NCBI RefSeq assembly: GCF_902859745.1
Contig: NZ_CADIJW010000001.1
Coordinates: 434,001 to 498,000 of the forward strand
DNA: 64,000 nucleotides
Reading direction: 5' to 3'
From: Achromobacter dolens
GTDB lineage: Bacteria > Pseudomonadota > Gammaproteobacteria > Burkholderiales > Burkholderiaceae_B
The position numbers and the translations under genes were made by a program. The notes under the pieces are model-generated. The model was given only the letters and a program-made list of their open reading frames with translations. It was not told the DNA's origin and did not search any database. Below, piece after piece: positions 35,855 to 45,642 of this stretch; the first letter of the stretch is position 1; each line of letters starts with the position of its first letter.

Positions 35855-36741
35855 GCGGTTCTCCAGGCGTCGGGGCGGGCCAGGCAGTGGCGGGCCAGCG
35901 CATCCAGCGTCATGCAGTGCACGTCCGGCTGGGCGCCGACGTAGGCCAGGAAGCGGTCCATGGCGGCGGCGCGGGCCGGCGTGCCGGAGCCGCCGGCGGC
36001 CTTCGGGTGCACCGTCAGGTGGATGTAGCCCTCGGCCTGGCGCAGCGCTTCGAATTCCTCGATCCAGTTGTCGCAGGCCTCGGCGGCCAGGCTGTGGCCG
36101 GTGAAATAGAACGGATAGTCATCCAGCGACACCGTGTTGTTCGGCAGCATGACGAAGTCATCGTTGCCGCCGGCCGGCAGGTAAGGGCGGTCGCGGTCCT
36201 TTTCGCTGGCGTCGTAGCGGTAGCCGAGCCGCCGCAGCGTGGGCAGGGTGCGGTGGCTCTTGCGGCCCGACGGCGAACACCAGCCCACCGGCGTCACGCC
36301 CAGCCGCTGCTGGATCAGGCTGTGGGTCTTCTCCAGCAGCGCGGGTTCGTCCTCGCCCAGGTCCCAGGCTTCGTGCAGGTAGCCGTGGGCGGCGATCTCA
36401 TGGCCGGCGGCCAGGATGGCGCGGAAGGTGTCCGGGTAATGCTCGACGTCGTAGCCGCAGGCGAAGAAGGTCGCCGGCATGGCGTGGCGCGCCAGGATCT
36501 CCAGGTGGCGCGCCACGCCGCGGCGGATGGCGTAGCGGCCGGCGGTATGGATGCCCCCGCCGGGGAACTGCTTGCGGCCGACCTCGACGGCGGGGCCGTC
36601 GACGTGCACGGTCACGCACACCACGGCCCGCACCGGCGGGGCCGATGGCGCGCGCCGGCGCTCGGCGCGCAGTTCATGGTCGAGCGCCAGCCAGGGATTG
36701 GCGTCGGCGTCCAGCGGGACGCCACAGGGAATGGCTTGCAT
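35851..36741 (-). CDS. polysaccharide deacetylase-family protein (PuuE/NodB-like)
   Basis: A 296-residue metal-dependent deacetylase-fold protein with VTVHVDGPAVE (motif 1 of the PuuE-like branch), ATFFACGYDVEHYPD, GHEIAAHGYLHE (HxxxH motif 2), GWCSPSGRKS, LPTLRRLGYRYDAS and a late LTVHPKA histidine. No signal peptide is seen, so a cytoplasmic substrate is likely. PuuE-like members act on small amides such as allantoin rather than on cell wall. It starts on the stop of the Bug gene (TGATG) and overlaps the next deacetylase gene by four bases. Confidence 0.87.
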   Translation of the reverse strand: MQAIPCGVPLDADANPWLALDHELRAERRRAPSAPPVRAVVCVTVHVDGPAVEVGRKQFPGGGIHTAGRYAIRRGVARHLEILARHAMPATFFACGYDVEHYPDTFRAILAAGHEIAAHGYLHEAWDLGEDEPALLEKTHSLIQQRLGVTPVGWCSPSGRKSHRTLPTLRRLGYRYDASEKDRDRPYLPAGGNDDFVMLPNNTVSLDDYPFYFTGHSLAAEACDNWIEEFEALRQAEGYIHLTVHPKAAGGSGTPARAAAMDRFLAYVGAQPDVHCMTLDALARHCLARPDAWRTA

Positions 36742-37754
36742 CAGGTGGCCTTGATATTGGCGTTCTTGATCAGGGTGCGCCATTTCTCGCTTTCGGTGGC
36801 GACGAAACGGCGCAGTGCTTCCGGGGTGCCGCCGTGCAGTTCCAGCCCGTTCTGCGTAAGCTGGGCCAGGGCGGGTTGCTTGAGCGCGCTCTGCACCGCG
36901 CCGTTGAGCGTATGGACGATGGCCGGCGGCGTGCCGGCGGGCACGAACACGCCGTTCCAGCCGATCGCCTGATAACCCGGATAGCCGGACTCGGCCACCG
37001 TCGGCACGTCGGGCAGGGCGGGCGAGCGAGCGGCGGACGTCACCGCCAGCGGCCGCGATTTGCCGCCCTGGATGAACTGCTGCTGGTTGATCACCACGTC
37101 CATCAGCACCGGGAACTGGCCGCCCAGGAAATCGTTGACCGCCGCCGCCGCGCCCTTGTAGGGCACGCCGGGCAGGTCGAGGCCGGCCGTGGCCTTGAGC
37201 AGTTCCATGGCCAGGTGCGCCGAGCTGCCGTTCTGCGTGATGCCGTAGAAGTACTTGCCGGGGTTGGCCTTGATGAGGGCGACGAACTCCTGCAGGGTCC
37301 TGGCCGGGAACGACGGGTGCACCACCAGCACGTTGTTGTAGTAGCAGACCATCGAGACCGGCTCGAAGTCCTTGATGGGGTCGTAGGCGATGTTCTCGTA
37401 CAGGCTCTGGTTCACGGTGTGGGTGCCGGTGGAGCCGAGCGCGACGGTGTAGCCGTCGGGCGCCGAACGCGCCGCCTGCTGGGTGCCGATGATGCCGGCC
37501 GCGCCGCCCTTGTTGATCACCACCACGCTCTGCTTGAGCGCTTCGCCGATGCCCTGGGCCAGCGGCCGCGCCACCAGGTCGGTGCCGCCGCCCGCCGGGA
37601 ACGGCACGATGAACTGGATCGGGTGTTCCGACGGGTAGCCGGCCGCGCGGGCCGCGCCGGGACGGGCGAGCGCGGCGCCCGCCAACGAGGCGGCCGACGC
37701 CGCCATGAATTGCCGGCGGCTGATGCCGCCGGGCCTGCTGCTGGACTGCTTCAT
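36741..37754 (-). CDS. Bug/TctC-family periplasmic binding protein
   Basis: A 337-residue binding protein. The N-terminus has a twin-arginine-like export signal (SRRQFMAASAASLAGAALA). The fold markers are FIVPFPAGGGTDLVARPLAQ, VVVINKGGAAGIIGTQQAARSAPDGYT and VPYKGAAAAVNDFLGGQ, with PDVPTVAESGYPGYQAIGWN. Bug proteins are greatly expanded in Bordetella and Achromobacter and bind small carboxylates or amides. It is the first gene of an operon with two deacetylase-like genes and diverges from an IclR regulator. No TctAB membrane genes are nearby. Confidence 0.94.
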   Translation of the reverse strand: MKQSSSRPGGISRRQFMAASAASLAGAALARPGAARAAGYPSEHPIQFIVPFPAGGGTDLVARPLAQGIGEALKQSVVVINKGGAAGIIGTQQAARSAPDGYTVALGSTGTHTVNQSLYENIAYDPIKDFEPVSMVCYYNNVLVVHPSFPARTLQEFVALIKANPGKYFYGITQNGSSAHLAMELLKATAGLDLPGVPYKGAAAAVNDFLGGQFPVLMDVVINQQQFIQGGKSRPLAVTSAARSPALPDVPTVAESGYPGYQAIGWNGVFVPAGTPPAIVHTLNGAVQSALKQPALAQLTQNGLELHGGTPEALRRFVATESEKWRTLIKNANIKAT

Positions 37755-37830
37755 GCGATTTCCCCTTGGATGTGCATGCCGGGCGAGGCGGGCCGCGGAC
37801 TTTTTTCTGTCTGCTGGTCTGCTGCTTAAG

Positions 37831-37886
37831 TATCATTATTCGATAAAAAACAATCTTAACCAATTAGTTTTTATCTATAAATGATA
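37831..37886. promoter_or_regulatory. long imperfect inverted repeat between Bug operon and IclR gene
   Basis: The arm at 37831-37851 (TATCATTATTCGATAAAAAAC) and the reverse complement of 37867-37886 (TATCATTTATAGATAAAAAC) match at most positions, with 15 bases between. The stretch is strikingly AT-rich in a GC-rich genome and lies in the divergent promoter region, so it is the likely IclR operator. Confidence 0.58.
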
Positions 37887-38004
37887 AAAATAACGAAGCT
37901 GATAGTATGAGTAGAAGTGCCGCGCTTGGGCTGATAGCCGTGGGTTATGGCGCTGCGGGGCTCCGGGATCCCTGTGATACGCTGCGCCGATTCCGCCTCG
38001 CCCG

Positions 38005-38790
38005 ATGTCCGCCGATTCCATGTCCACCCTGAAGCGCGCCCTCGCGATCCTCGACCTCTTCAGCCTGGCCACGCCGGTGCTGACGGCCGAAGAGATCATC
38101 TCCAAGCTGTCCTACTCGGCGCCGACCGGCTATCGCTACATCCGCGACCTGTCGGACCTGGGCTACCTGCTGCGCATGACGGGCGGCGGCTACAAGCTGG
38201 GACCGCGCATCATCGAGCTGGACCATCTCATCATCGACGGCGATCCGGTGCTGGGCGTGGCCCGTCCGATCATGCGAGAGGTCGTGGACCAGGTCGGCGG
38301 CGACGTGCTGCTCAGCGTCATCCACGGCCTGCGGATCCTCAACATCCACCACGAGCGCGGTCCCGACGCGCTCGGCATCCCGCACGGCCGCGGCCGCGCC
38401 CACCCGCTGTTCCGCGGCGCCACCGCCAAGACCATCCTCGCGTTCCTGCCGCGCAAGGACCAGCGCAAACTCTACGAAGGGCATGCCGCCGACGTCGAGG
38501 CCGCGGGCCTGGGCGCGACGCAGGCCGAGTTCATCCGCCACCTGGACGAGATCCGGGTGCGGGGGGCGTATCTGGGGGTGGGCGAGATTTCGCCGGAACG
38601 CGCCGGCATCGCGGTGCCGGTGTTCCAGGAAGACCGGCGCATCTTCGGCGCGCTGACCGTGACCTTCCTGGCGACCCGGCTCAACACCATCGCGCAGGAC
38701 AAGACCACGGCGCTGCTGCAGGCGGCGGCGCGGCGCATCGAGTCCCTGGCGCTGGCGTCCCGCATCAAGGAACAGGCCCCCGCGCCGTAG
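38005..38790 (+). CDS. IclR-family transcriptional regulator
   Basis: A 261-residue regulator. A winged helix-turn-helix (LKRALAILDLFSLATPVLTA, SKLSYSAPTGYRYIRDLSDL, GYKLGPRI) is followed by the IclR effector domain (DVLLSVIHGLRILNIHHERG; LFRGATAKTILAFLPR; IAVPVFQEDRRIFGALTV). It diverges from the Bug-deacetylase operon, its probable target, across an AT-rich inverted repeat. The effector is unknown. Confidence 0.92.
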   Translation: MSADSMSTLKRALAILDLFSLATPVLTAEEIISKLSYSAPTGYRYIRDLSDLGYLLRMTGGGYKLGPRIIELDHLIIDGDPVLGVARPIMREVVDQVGGDVLLSVIHGLRILNIHHERGPDALGIPHGRGRAHPLFRGATAKTILAFLPRKDQRKLYEGHAADVEAAGLGATQAEFIRHLDEIRVRGAYLGVGEISPERAGIAVPVFQEDRRIFGALTVTFLATRLNTIAQDKTTALLQAAARRIESLALASRIKEQAPAP

Positions 38791-38835
38791 GCGCCGGGGG
38801 CCTGTGGGCGCCGCGCGGGCAGCGCGGCGTAGCGG

Positions 38836-40383
<1,548 letters not shown>

Positions 40384-40385
40384 CG

Positions 40386-43300
40386 TCAGGCTCCTCGTTC
40401 TACGTTGTCGCCGGCGTGGGCGCCGGGCGGCACGCCTTCGGGCTCCTCGCGCTCGTCGTGGCGCACGCGGAACCAGGCCGCGTACAGCGCGGGCAAAAAG
40501 AACAGCGTCAGCACCGTGGCGCTGGTGATGCCGCCCATCAAGGCCGTGGCCATGGGGCCGAAGAAGTTGCTGCGCAGCAGCGGGATCAGCGCCAGCACCG
40601 CGGCCGCCGCCGTCAGCGTGATGGGGCGGAAGCGCCGCACCGTGGCGCCGACGATGGCGTCCACGCGCTTGTGCCCGGCGCTGATGTCCTGCTCGATCTG
40701 GTCGACCAGGATTACCGAGTTGCGCATGATGATGCCGAACATCGCGATCACGCCCAGCATGGCGACAAAGCCGAACGGCTTGCCGAACAGCAGCAGCGCG
40801 GCCACCACGCCGATCAGGCCGAGCGGCGCGGTCAGCACCACCATCAGCACGCGGGCGAAGCTCTGCAACTGCACCATCAGCAGCGTCAGCACCGCCACGA
40901 TCATGATGGGCATCTGCGCGTTGATGGACGACTGGCCCTTGGCGCTTTCCTCGACCGGGCCGCCGACCTCGATGCGGTAGCCCACCGGCAGTTCGGCGCG
41001 CAGCGCGTCCAGCTTCTTGTCGATGGCGTGGGTCACGTCGATGCCCTGCGCGCCGGCCTTGACGTCGGCCTGCACGGTGATGGTGGGCTGGCGGTCGCGT
41101 TCCCAGATCACGCCGTATTCCAGGCCGTAGCGCACCTGGCCCAGGCTGCCCAGCGGCACCGGGCCGTTGGGCGTGGGCATGGCCAGCGTGGCCAGGCGGC
41201 CCGGATCGACGCGCTCGCTGTCGGGGGCGCGCAGGCTGACGTTGATCAGCTTGTCGCGTTCACGGTATTGCGTCACGGTGTAGCCCGACAGCGTCATCGC
41301 CAGGAAGCTGGAGATGTCGTTGGAGCTTACGCCGACCTCGCGCGCCTTCTGCTGGTCGATGTCAAAGCGCACCGAGCGCTCGGACGGTTCGTCCCAGTCG
41401 AACTGCACGTTGACCGAGCGGCTGTCGGCGCGCACTTCGGCGGCCACCTTCTCGGCCACCTGGCGCACCTCGGGGATCTTGTCGCCGCTCACGCGGAACT
41501 GCACCTGGAAGCCCACCGGCGGGCCATTTTCCAGCCGCGACAGGCGGCTGCGGATCGCCGGGAACTGCTCACGCAGCACCGGCTCCAGCCAGTGCGCCAG
41601 CTTCTCGCGGTCTTCCACCGAGTTGGCGGTGATGACGATCTGGGCGAAGTTGGGCGTGGCCAACTGTTGGTCCAGCGGCAGGTAGAAGCGCGGCGCGCCG
41701 GTGCCGACGAAGCTCACCGAATGGGCGATCTCGGGCCGGCCGTCCAGCACTTTTTCAAGCCGCTCGACCTGGCGCAGCGTGGCCGCGAACGAGGCGCCTT
41801 CCTGCAGCCGCACGTCCACCAGCAGCTCGGTGCGGTCCGAGCTGGGGAAGAATTGCTGCGGCACCAGGCCGAAGCCGGCCATCGACAGGATGAACACCAG
41901 CACCGTCGCCAGCAGTACGCGCCAGCGCCGGTCCACGCACCACGCCACCCAGCCGCGCAGGCGCTGGTAGAAGCGGGTGTTGTAGATGTCGTGCTCGTGG
42001 TCATCTGGCAGGTGCGCCTCGCGCTTGCGCTCGGGCAGCATGCGGTAGCCCAGCAGCGGGATCAGCACCACCGCGGCGAACCAAGAGGTGATCAGCGCGA
42101 TCGCCGACACCTGGAAGATCGAGCGGGTGTATTCGCCGGTGCTGGACTTGGCCAGCGCGATCGGCAGGAAGCCGGCCACCGTCACCAGCGTGCCGGTCAG
42201 CATCGGGAAAGCGGTGCTGGTGTAGGCGAAGGCGGCGGCGCGCGCGCGACTCCAGCCCTGTTCCAGTTTCACCGCCATCATCTCGACCGCGATGATGGCG
42301 TCGTCCACCAGCAGGCCCAGCGCCAGCACCAGCGTGCCCAGCGAGACCTTGTGCAGGCCGATGCCGAACATGTCCATGAACAGCGCGGTCACCGCCAGCA
42401 CCACCGGAATCGAGATCACCACCACCATGCCGGTGCGCAGCCCCAGCGACACCAGGCTCACGATCAGCACGATGGCCACGGCCTCGGCCACCGAGCGCAG
42501 GAATTCGTCCACCGAGAACGACACCGCCTTGGGCATGCTCGACACTTCGGTCAGCGTCAGGCCGGCCGGCAGGCGCGCTTTGAGCTCGCCGAACTTGGCC
42601 TCCAGGGCCTTGCCCAGGTGCACCACGTCCTGGCCCGGCTGCATGGTGATGCCGATGCCCAGCACCGGCTCGCCGCGCGTGCGCATCTGCTCGGCCGGGG
42701 GATCGTCGTAGCCGCGGTGGATGGTGGCGATGTCGCCCAGCCGGATCGACTTGCCGTTGACGCGGATCAGCGTCTCGGCCAGCGCGCGGGTGTCCTGGAA
42801 CTGGCCGCTCGGACGCACGAAGATACGGTCATCGGCGGTGGTCAGGGTGCCGGCGCTGGCCACCGCGTTCTGGCTGTTGATGGCCTCGGCGATCTGCTGC
42901 GGCGACACGCCCAGGCGCGTGAGCTGCGTGTTGCTGATCTCGATGTAGACGTGCTCGGGCTGCTCGCCGAAGTAATCGACCTTGGCCACGCCCGGCACGC
43001 GCAGCAGCACCGTGCGCAGATTGTCGGCGTAGTCGCGCAACTGCGCCGGCGAGAAACCGTCGCCGGCCAGGGTGTAGATGTTGGTGTAGACGTCGCCGAA
43101 CTCGTCATTGAAGAATGGCCCCTGCACGCCTTGCGGCAGGGTGGCGCCGATGTCGCCGACCTTCTTGCGCACCTGGTACCACTCGTTGGCCACCTCGCTG
43201 GCCGGGGCCGAGTCCTTCATGGTGAAGAAGATCAGCGATTCGCCCGGGCGCGAGTAGCTGCGCAGGAAGTCGGTGGACGGCGTTTCCTGCAGCTTCTTGG

Positions 43301-43559
43301 CGATGCGGTCGGTGACCTGTTCCTGCACCTGCTGCGAGGTGGCGCCGGGCCACAGGGTCTTGATGACCATCACGCGGAAGGTGAAGGGCGGGTCTTCCGA
43401 CTGCGCCAGGCGCGAATACGACAACACGCCGAACAGCGTCACCAGCGTGATCAGGAAGATCACCAGCGGCTGGTGCCGCAGGGCCCATGCCGACAGGTTG
43501 AACTTGCCTTCCTCGTGGCGGTGCGCGGCGTTCTGATTCTCGGGAACCGGCGCGCTCAT
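40386..43559 (-). CDS. RND multidrug efflux permease 1 (AcrB/TriC-like)
   Basis: A 1057-residue proton-driven efflux pump. It has twelve membrane spans in two halves and large periplasmic loops (LKKLQETPSTDFLRSYSRPG-type porter sequences). The essential paired aspartates lie in GLLVDDAIIAVEMM, and the C-terminal half has LGVIAMFGIIMRNSVILVDQ. The ATG at 43559 overlaps the adaptor stop; an upstream frame extension is rejected. It expels small hydrophobic molecules with the adaptor and lipoprotein of the same operon. Sequence branch and substrates cannot be named exactly; a TetR gene diverges from the operon. Confidence 0.93.
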   Translation of the reverse strand: MSAPVPENQNAAHRHEEGKFNLSAWALRHQPLVIFLITLVTLFGVLSYSRLAQSEDPPFTFRVMVIKTLWPGATSQQVQEQVTDRIAKKLQETPSTDFLRSYSRPGESLIFFTMKDSAPASEVANEWYQVRKKVGDIGATLPQGVQGPFFNDEFGDVYTNIYTLAGDGFSPAQLRDYADNLRTVLLRVPGVAKVDYFGEQPEHVYIEISNTQLTRLGVSPQQIAEAINSQNAVASAGTLTTADDRIFVRPSGQFQDTRALAETLIRVNGKSIRLGDIATIHRGYDDPPAEQMRTRGEPVLGIGITMQPGQDVVHLGKALEAKFGELKARLPAGLTLTEVSSMPKAVSFSVDEFLRSVAEAVAIVLIVSLVSLGLRTGMVVVISIPVVLAVTALFMDMFGIGLHKVSLGTLVLALGLLVDDAIIAVEMMAVKLEQGWSRARAAAFAYTSTAFPMLTGTLVTVAGFLPIALAKSSTGEYTRSIFQVSAIALITSWFAAVVLIPLLGYRMLPERKREAHLPDDHEHDIYNTRFYQRLRGWVAWCVDRRWRVLLATVLVFILSMAGFGLVPQQFFPSSDRTELLVDVRLQEGASFAATLRQVERLEKVLDGRPEIAHSVSFVGTGAPRFYLPLDQQLATPNFAQIVITANSVEDREKLAHWLEPVLREQFPAIRSRLSRLENGPPVGFQVQFRVSGDKIPEVRQVAEKVAAEVRADSRSVNVQFDWDEPSERSVRFDIDQQKAREVGVSSNDISSFLAMTLSGYTVTQYRERDKLINVSLRAPDSERVDPGRLATLAMPTPNGPVPLGSLGQVRYGLEYGVIWERDRQPTITVQADVKAGAQGIDVTHAIDKKLDALRAELPVGYRIEVGGPVEESAKGQSSINAQMPIMIVAVLTLLMVQLQSFARVLMVVLTAPLGLIGVVAALLLFGKPFGFVAMLGVIAMFGIIMRNSVILVDQIEQDISAGHKRVDAIVGATVRRFRPITLTAAAAVLALIPLLRSNFFGPMATALMGGITSATVLTLFFLPALYAAWFRVRHDEREEPEGVPPGAHAGDNVERGA

Positions 43560-44731
43560 GATGCGAAGTCCTCGGGGTGCAGCGGCGGCACCGCGCGGAC
43601 CTTTTCGCCGGCCGACACGGCGTGCACGCCTTGCCACACCACGCGCTCGCCGGCCTGCACGCCCTGCGACAGGGTGACGCTGCGCGCGTCATAGCGCAGC
43701 ACCTGCACGCGGCGCAGCTCCAGCGTGTCTTCCTGCGGCTTGACGATCCAGATGGCGGGCTCGGTGCCGTCATGGAACAGCGCCGTCGCCGGCACCGTGT
43801 AGGTGGTGGCGCCGTTGGCCTGGCGGTTGTCGAAGCTGATGTTGGCGGTCATGCCCAGCCGCACCTCGGGCGAGGGCGACTCCAGCGTCAGCTTGGCGCG
43901 ATAGGTGCGGCTCTGCGGATCGGCGGCCGGCGCGATCTCGCGCAGCACGGCGCTGAAGGTCTTGCCGGGCAGCGGCGCCAGGGTGACGGTGGCGCGCTGG
44001 CCGATGGCCAGCCCCGCCAGCACGCTTTCGGGCACGTCGCAGAGCGCGTCGACGTCGCCCGACCAGGCCAGGTTGTAGACCGCCTGGCCGGCCGCCACGT
44101 TCTGGCCGGTGTCGGCCTGTTCGGCGGTGATGACGCCGGCATGGTCGGCCACGAGAGTGGTGTAGTTGAGCTGGTCGGCCGACAGCGCGGCCTGTTGCGC
44201 CGCCTGATCGCGTTGCGCCAGCGCCGAGGCGTAGGCGTTGCGGGTCTGTTCGAGCTGGTTGGCGGCGATCAGGTTTTCGCGGGCCTGGGCGCGGTCGCGG
44301 TCCAGTTGCTGCTTGGCGTAGTCCAACTGGTGCTGGGCGGCCGACAACTGGGCGCGGGCGGCGGCGGCGTTCTTGGTGGCGTCGGCGGGATCGAGCCGGG
44401 CGACCACCTGGCCGGGCTTGACCGTGTCACCCAGGCGCACCTTGCGTTCGATGATCTTGCCGCCCACGCGGAATGACAGCGGCGTGCTGTAGCGCGCCTG
44501 CACCTCACCCGGCAGGGTCCAGGCTGGCAGCGCGGCGTCGGCCTTGGCCGGCATGGCCACCACCGGACGCGGCGGCGGCGCCTCGGCTTCCTTGCTGCCG
44601 CAGCCGGCCAGCGCCAGCGTCAGCGCCAGGGCGAGCTCCGGCCAGCGGCGGCGCGGGGAAAGGCGGGAAGACGCCGCGACGGCGGCGGGATTGCGCGCGG
44701 CGACGGGCGCGCAAGAACCTGAAGAATTCAC
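43556..44731 (-). CDS. RND periplasmic adaptor (membrane fusion) lipoprotein 1
   Basis: A 391-residue adaptor with a lipoprotein signal (LALALTLALAGCGSKEA). The lipoyl/barrel-sandwich halves are FRVGGKIIERKVRLGDTVKP and VADHAGVITAEQADTGQNVA, flanking a coiled-coil hairpin (AAARAQLSAAQHQLDYAKQQ). The GTG at 44731 is used because GAGGTG lies just before it; ATG-type starts further upstream would run into the TetR gene. It is the first gene of the operon. Confidence 0.9.
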   Translation of the reverse strand: MNSSGSCAPVAARNPAAVAASSRLSPRRRWPELALALTLALAGCGSKEAEAPPPRPVVAMPAKADAALPAWTLPGEVQARYSTPLSFRVGGKIIERKVRLGDTVKPGQVVARLDPADATKNAAAARAQLSAAQHQLDYAKQQLDRDRAQARENLIAANQLEQTRNAYASALAQRDQAAQQAALSADQLNYTTLVADHAGVITAEQADTGQNVAAGQAVYNLAWSGDVDALCDVPESVLAGLAIGQRATVTLAPLPGKTFSAVLREIAPAADPQSRTYRAKLTLESPSPEVRLGMTANISFDNRQANGATTYTVPATALFHDGTEPAIWIVKPQEDTLELRRVQVLRYDARSVTLSQGVQAGERVVWQGVHAVSAGEKVRAVPPLHPEDFAS

Positions 44732-44845
44732 GAAACACCTCGCGACGCGGGCAGGAGGAGGGGGGCGGGACGCGAGGCGGCAGGCCGTTCCAGGCCGGCG
44801 GGACACCCTGGCAATCCGATACGGGATGGATTCTAATGCGGCTAT

Positions 44846-44857
44846 GTATTCAAATAC
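44846..44857. promoter_or_regulatory. candidate TetR operator between adaptor and TetR genes
   Basis: GTATTCAAATAC is a perfect palindrome of 5 bp arms within an AT-rich stretch that also contains ATTCA-N10-TGAAT (44848-44867). It lies in the divergent promoter region 42 bases before the TetR start. Confidence 0.5.
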
Positions 44858-44898
44858 AAGTATGAATCTGAAATCGTTCCAGATGATAGAATCGGCGC

Positions 44899-45522
44899 AT
44901 GTCAAAAGTCCGCCTTACCCGAGAGCAAAGCCGTGACCAGACGCGCCAGCGTCTGCTCGATGCCGCGCAATCGATCTTCCTGACCAAGGGTTTCGTGGCG
45001 GCCAGCGTCGAGGACATCGCCGAGCTGGCCGGCTATACCCGCGGCGCTTTCTATTCCAATTTCGCCAGCAAGTCCGAACTGTTCCTGCAGTTGCTCAAGC
45101 GCGACCACGAAAACGTCATGGGCGACATGCGCGCCATCTTCGAGGCCGGCGAAACCCGCCAGCAGATGGAAGACAGCGTGCTGCACTACTACAGCAATCA
45201 TTTCCGCGACAACGAGTGCTTCCTGCTGTGGATGGAAGCCAAGCTGCAGGCCGCCCGCGACCCCGAGTTCCGGGTCGGCTTCATCGCCTGCATGGGCGAG
45301 CTGCGCGACGCCACCACCGAATACATCCGCCAGTTTTCCGAGCGCGTCGGCACGCCACTGCCGCTGCCGGCGCGTGAGCTGGCCATCGGCCTCTTGGCGC
45401 TGTCCGACGGCATGCAGTTCAGCTTCGCCTTCGACCCGCAGAACGTCAGCGCCGAGACCACCGAGTCGGTGCTGGAGGGATTCTTCCGCCGCGTGGTGTT
45501 CGGCGAACGCGACCCCGGCTAG
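44899..45522 (+). CDS. TetR-family repressor of the adjacent RND operon
   Basis: A 207-residue regulator. The N-terminal helix-turn-helix (TRQRLLDAAQSIFLTKGFVA, SVEDIAELAGYTRGAFYSNF) is typical of TetR. The C-terminal domain (RDNECFLLWMEAKLQAARDP) binds an unknown drug-like ligand. The gene diverges from the adaptor-pump-channel operon, so repression of that operon and of itself is expected. Confidence 0.92.
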   Translation: MSKVRLTREQSRDQTRQRLLDAAQSIFLTKGFVAASVEDIAELAGYTRGAFYSNFASKSELFLQLLKRDHENVMGDMRAIFEAGETRQQMEDSVLHYYSNHFRDNECFLLWMEAKLQAARDPEFRVGFIACMGELRDATTEYIRQFSERVGTPLPLPARELAIGLLALSDGMQFSFAFDPQNVSAETTESVLEGFFRRVVFGERDPG

Positions 45523-45642
45523 GGCCCCGCGGGCATTGTCACCGCCAGCGGCGGCATGATAGTAATAACGGCGGCGCGCCGGCTGGACTGAGGGGGCCAG
45601 CGCCGTTGCCTTGCGCATCCCTCGGGCGAAAGGAGCGGCAGC

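Noticed and set aside
40416-43694. A 1092-codon plus-strand frame opposite the first RND pump gene
   Set aside because: Composition is typical of antisense shadow frames and the other strand encodes an unmistakable RND pump.
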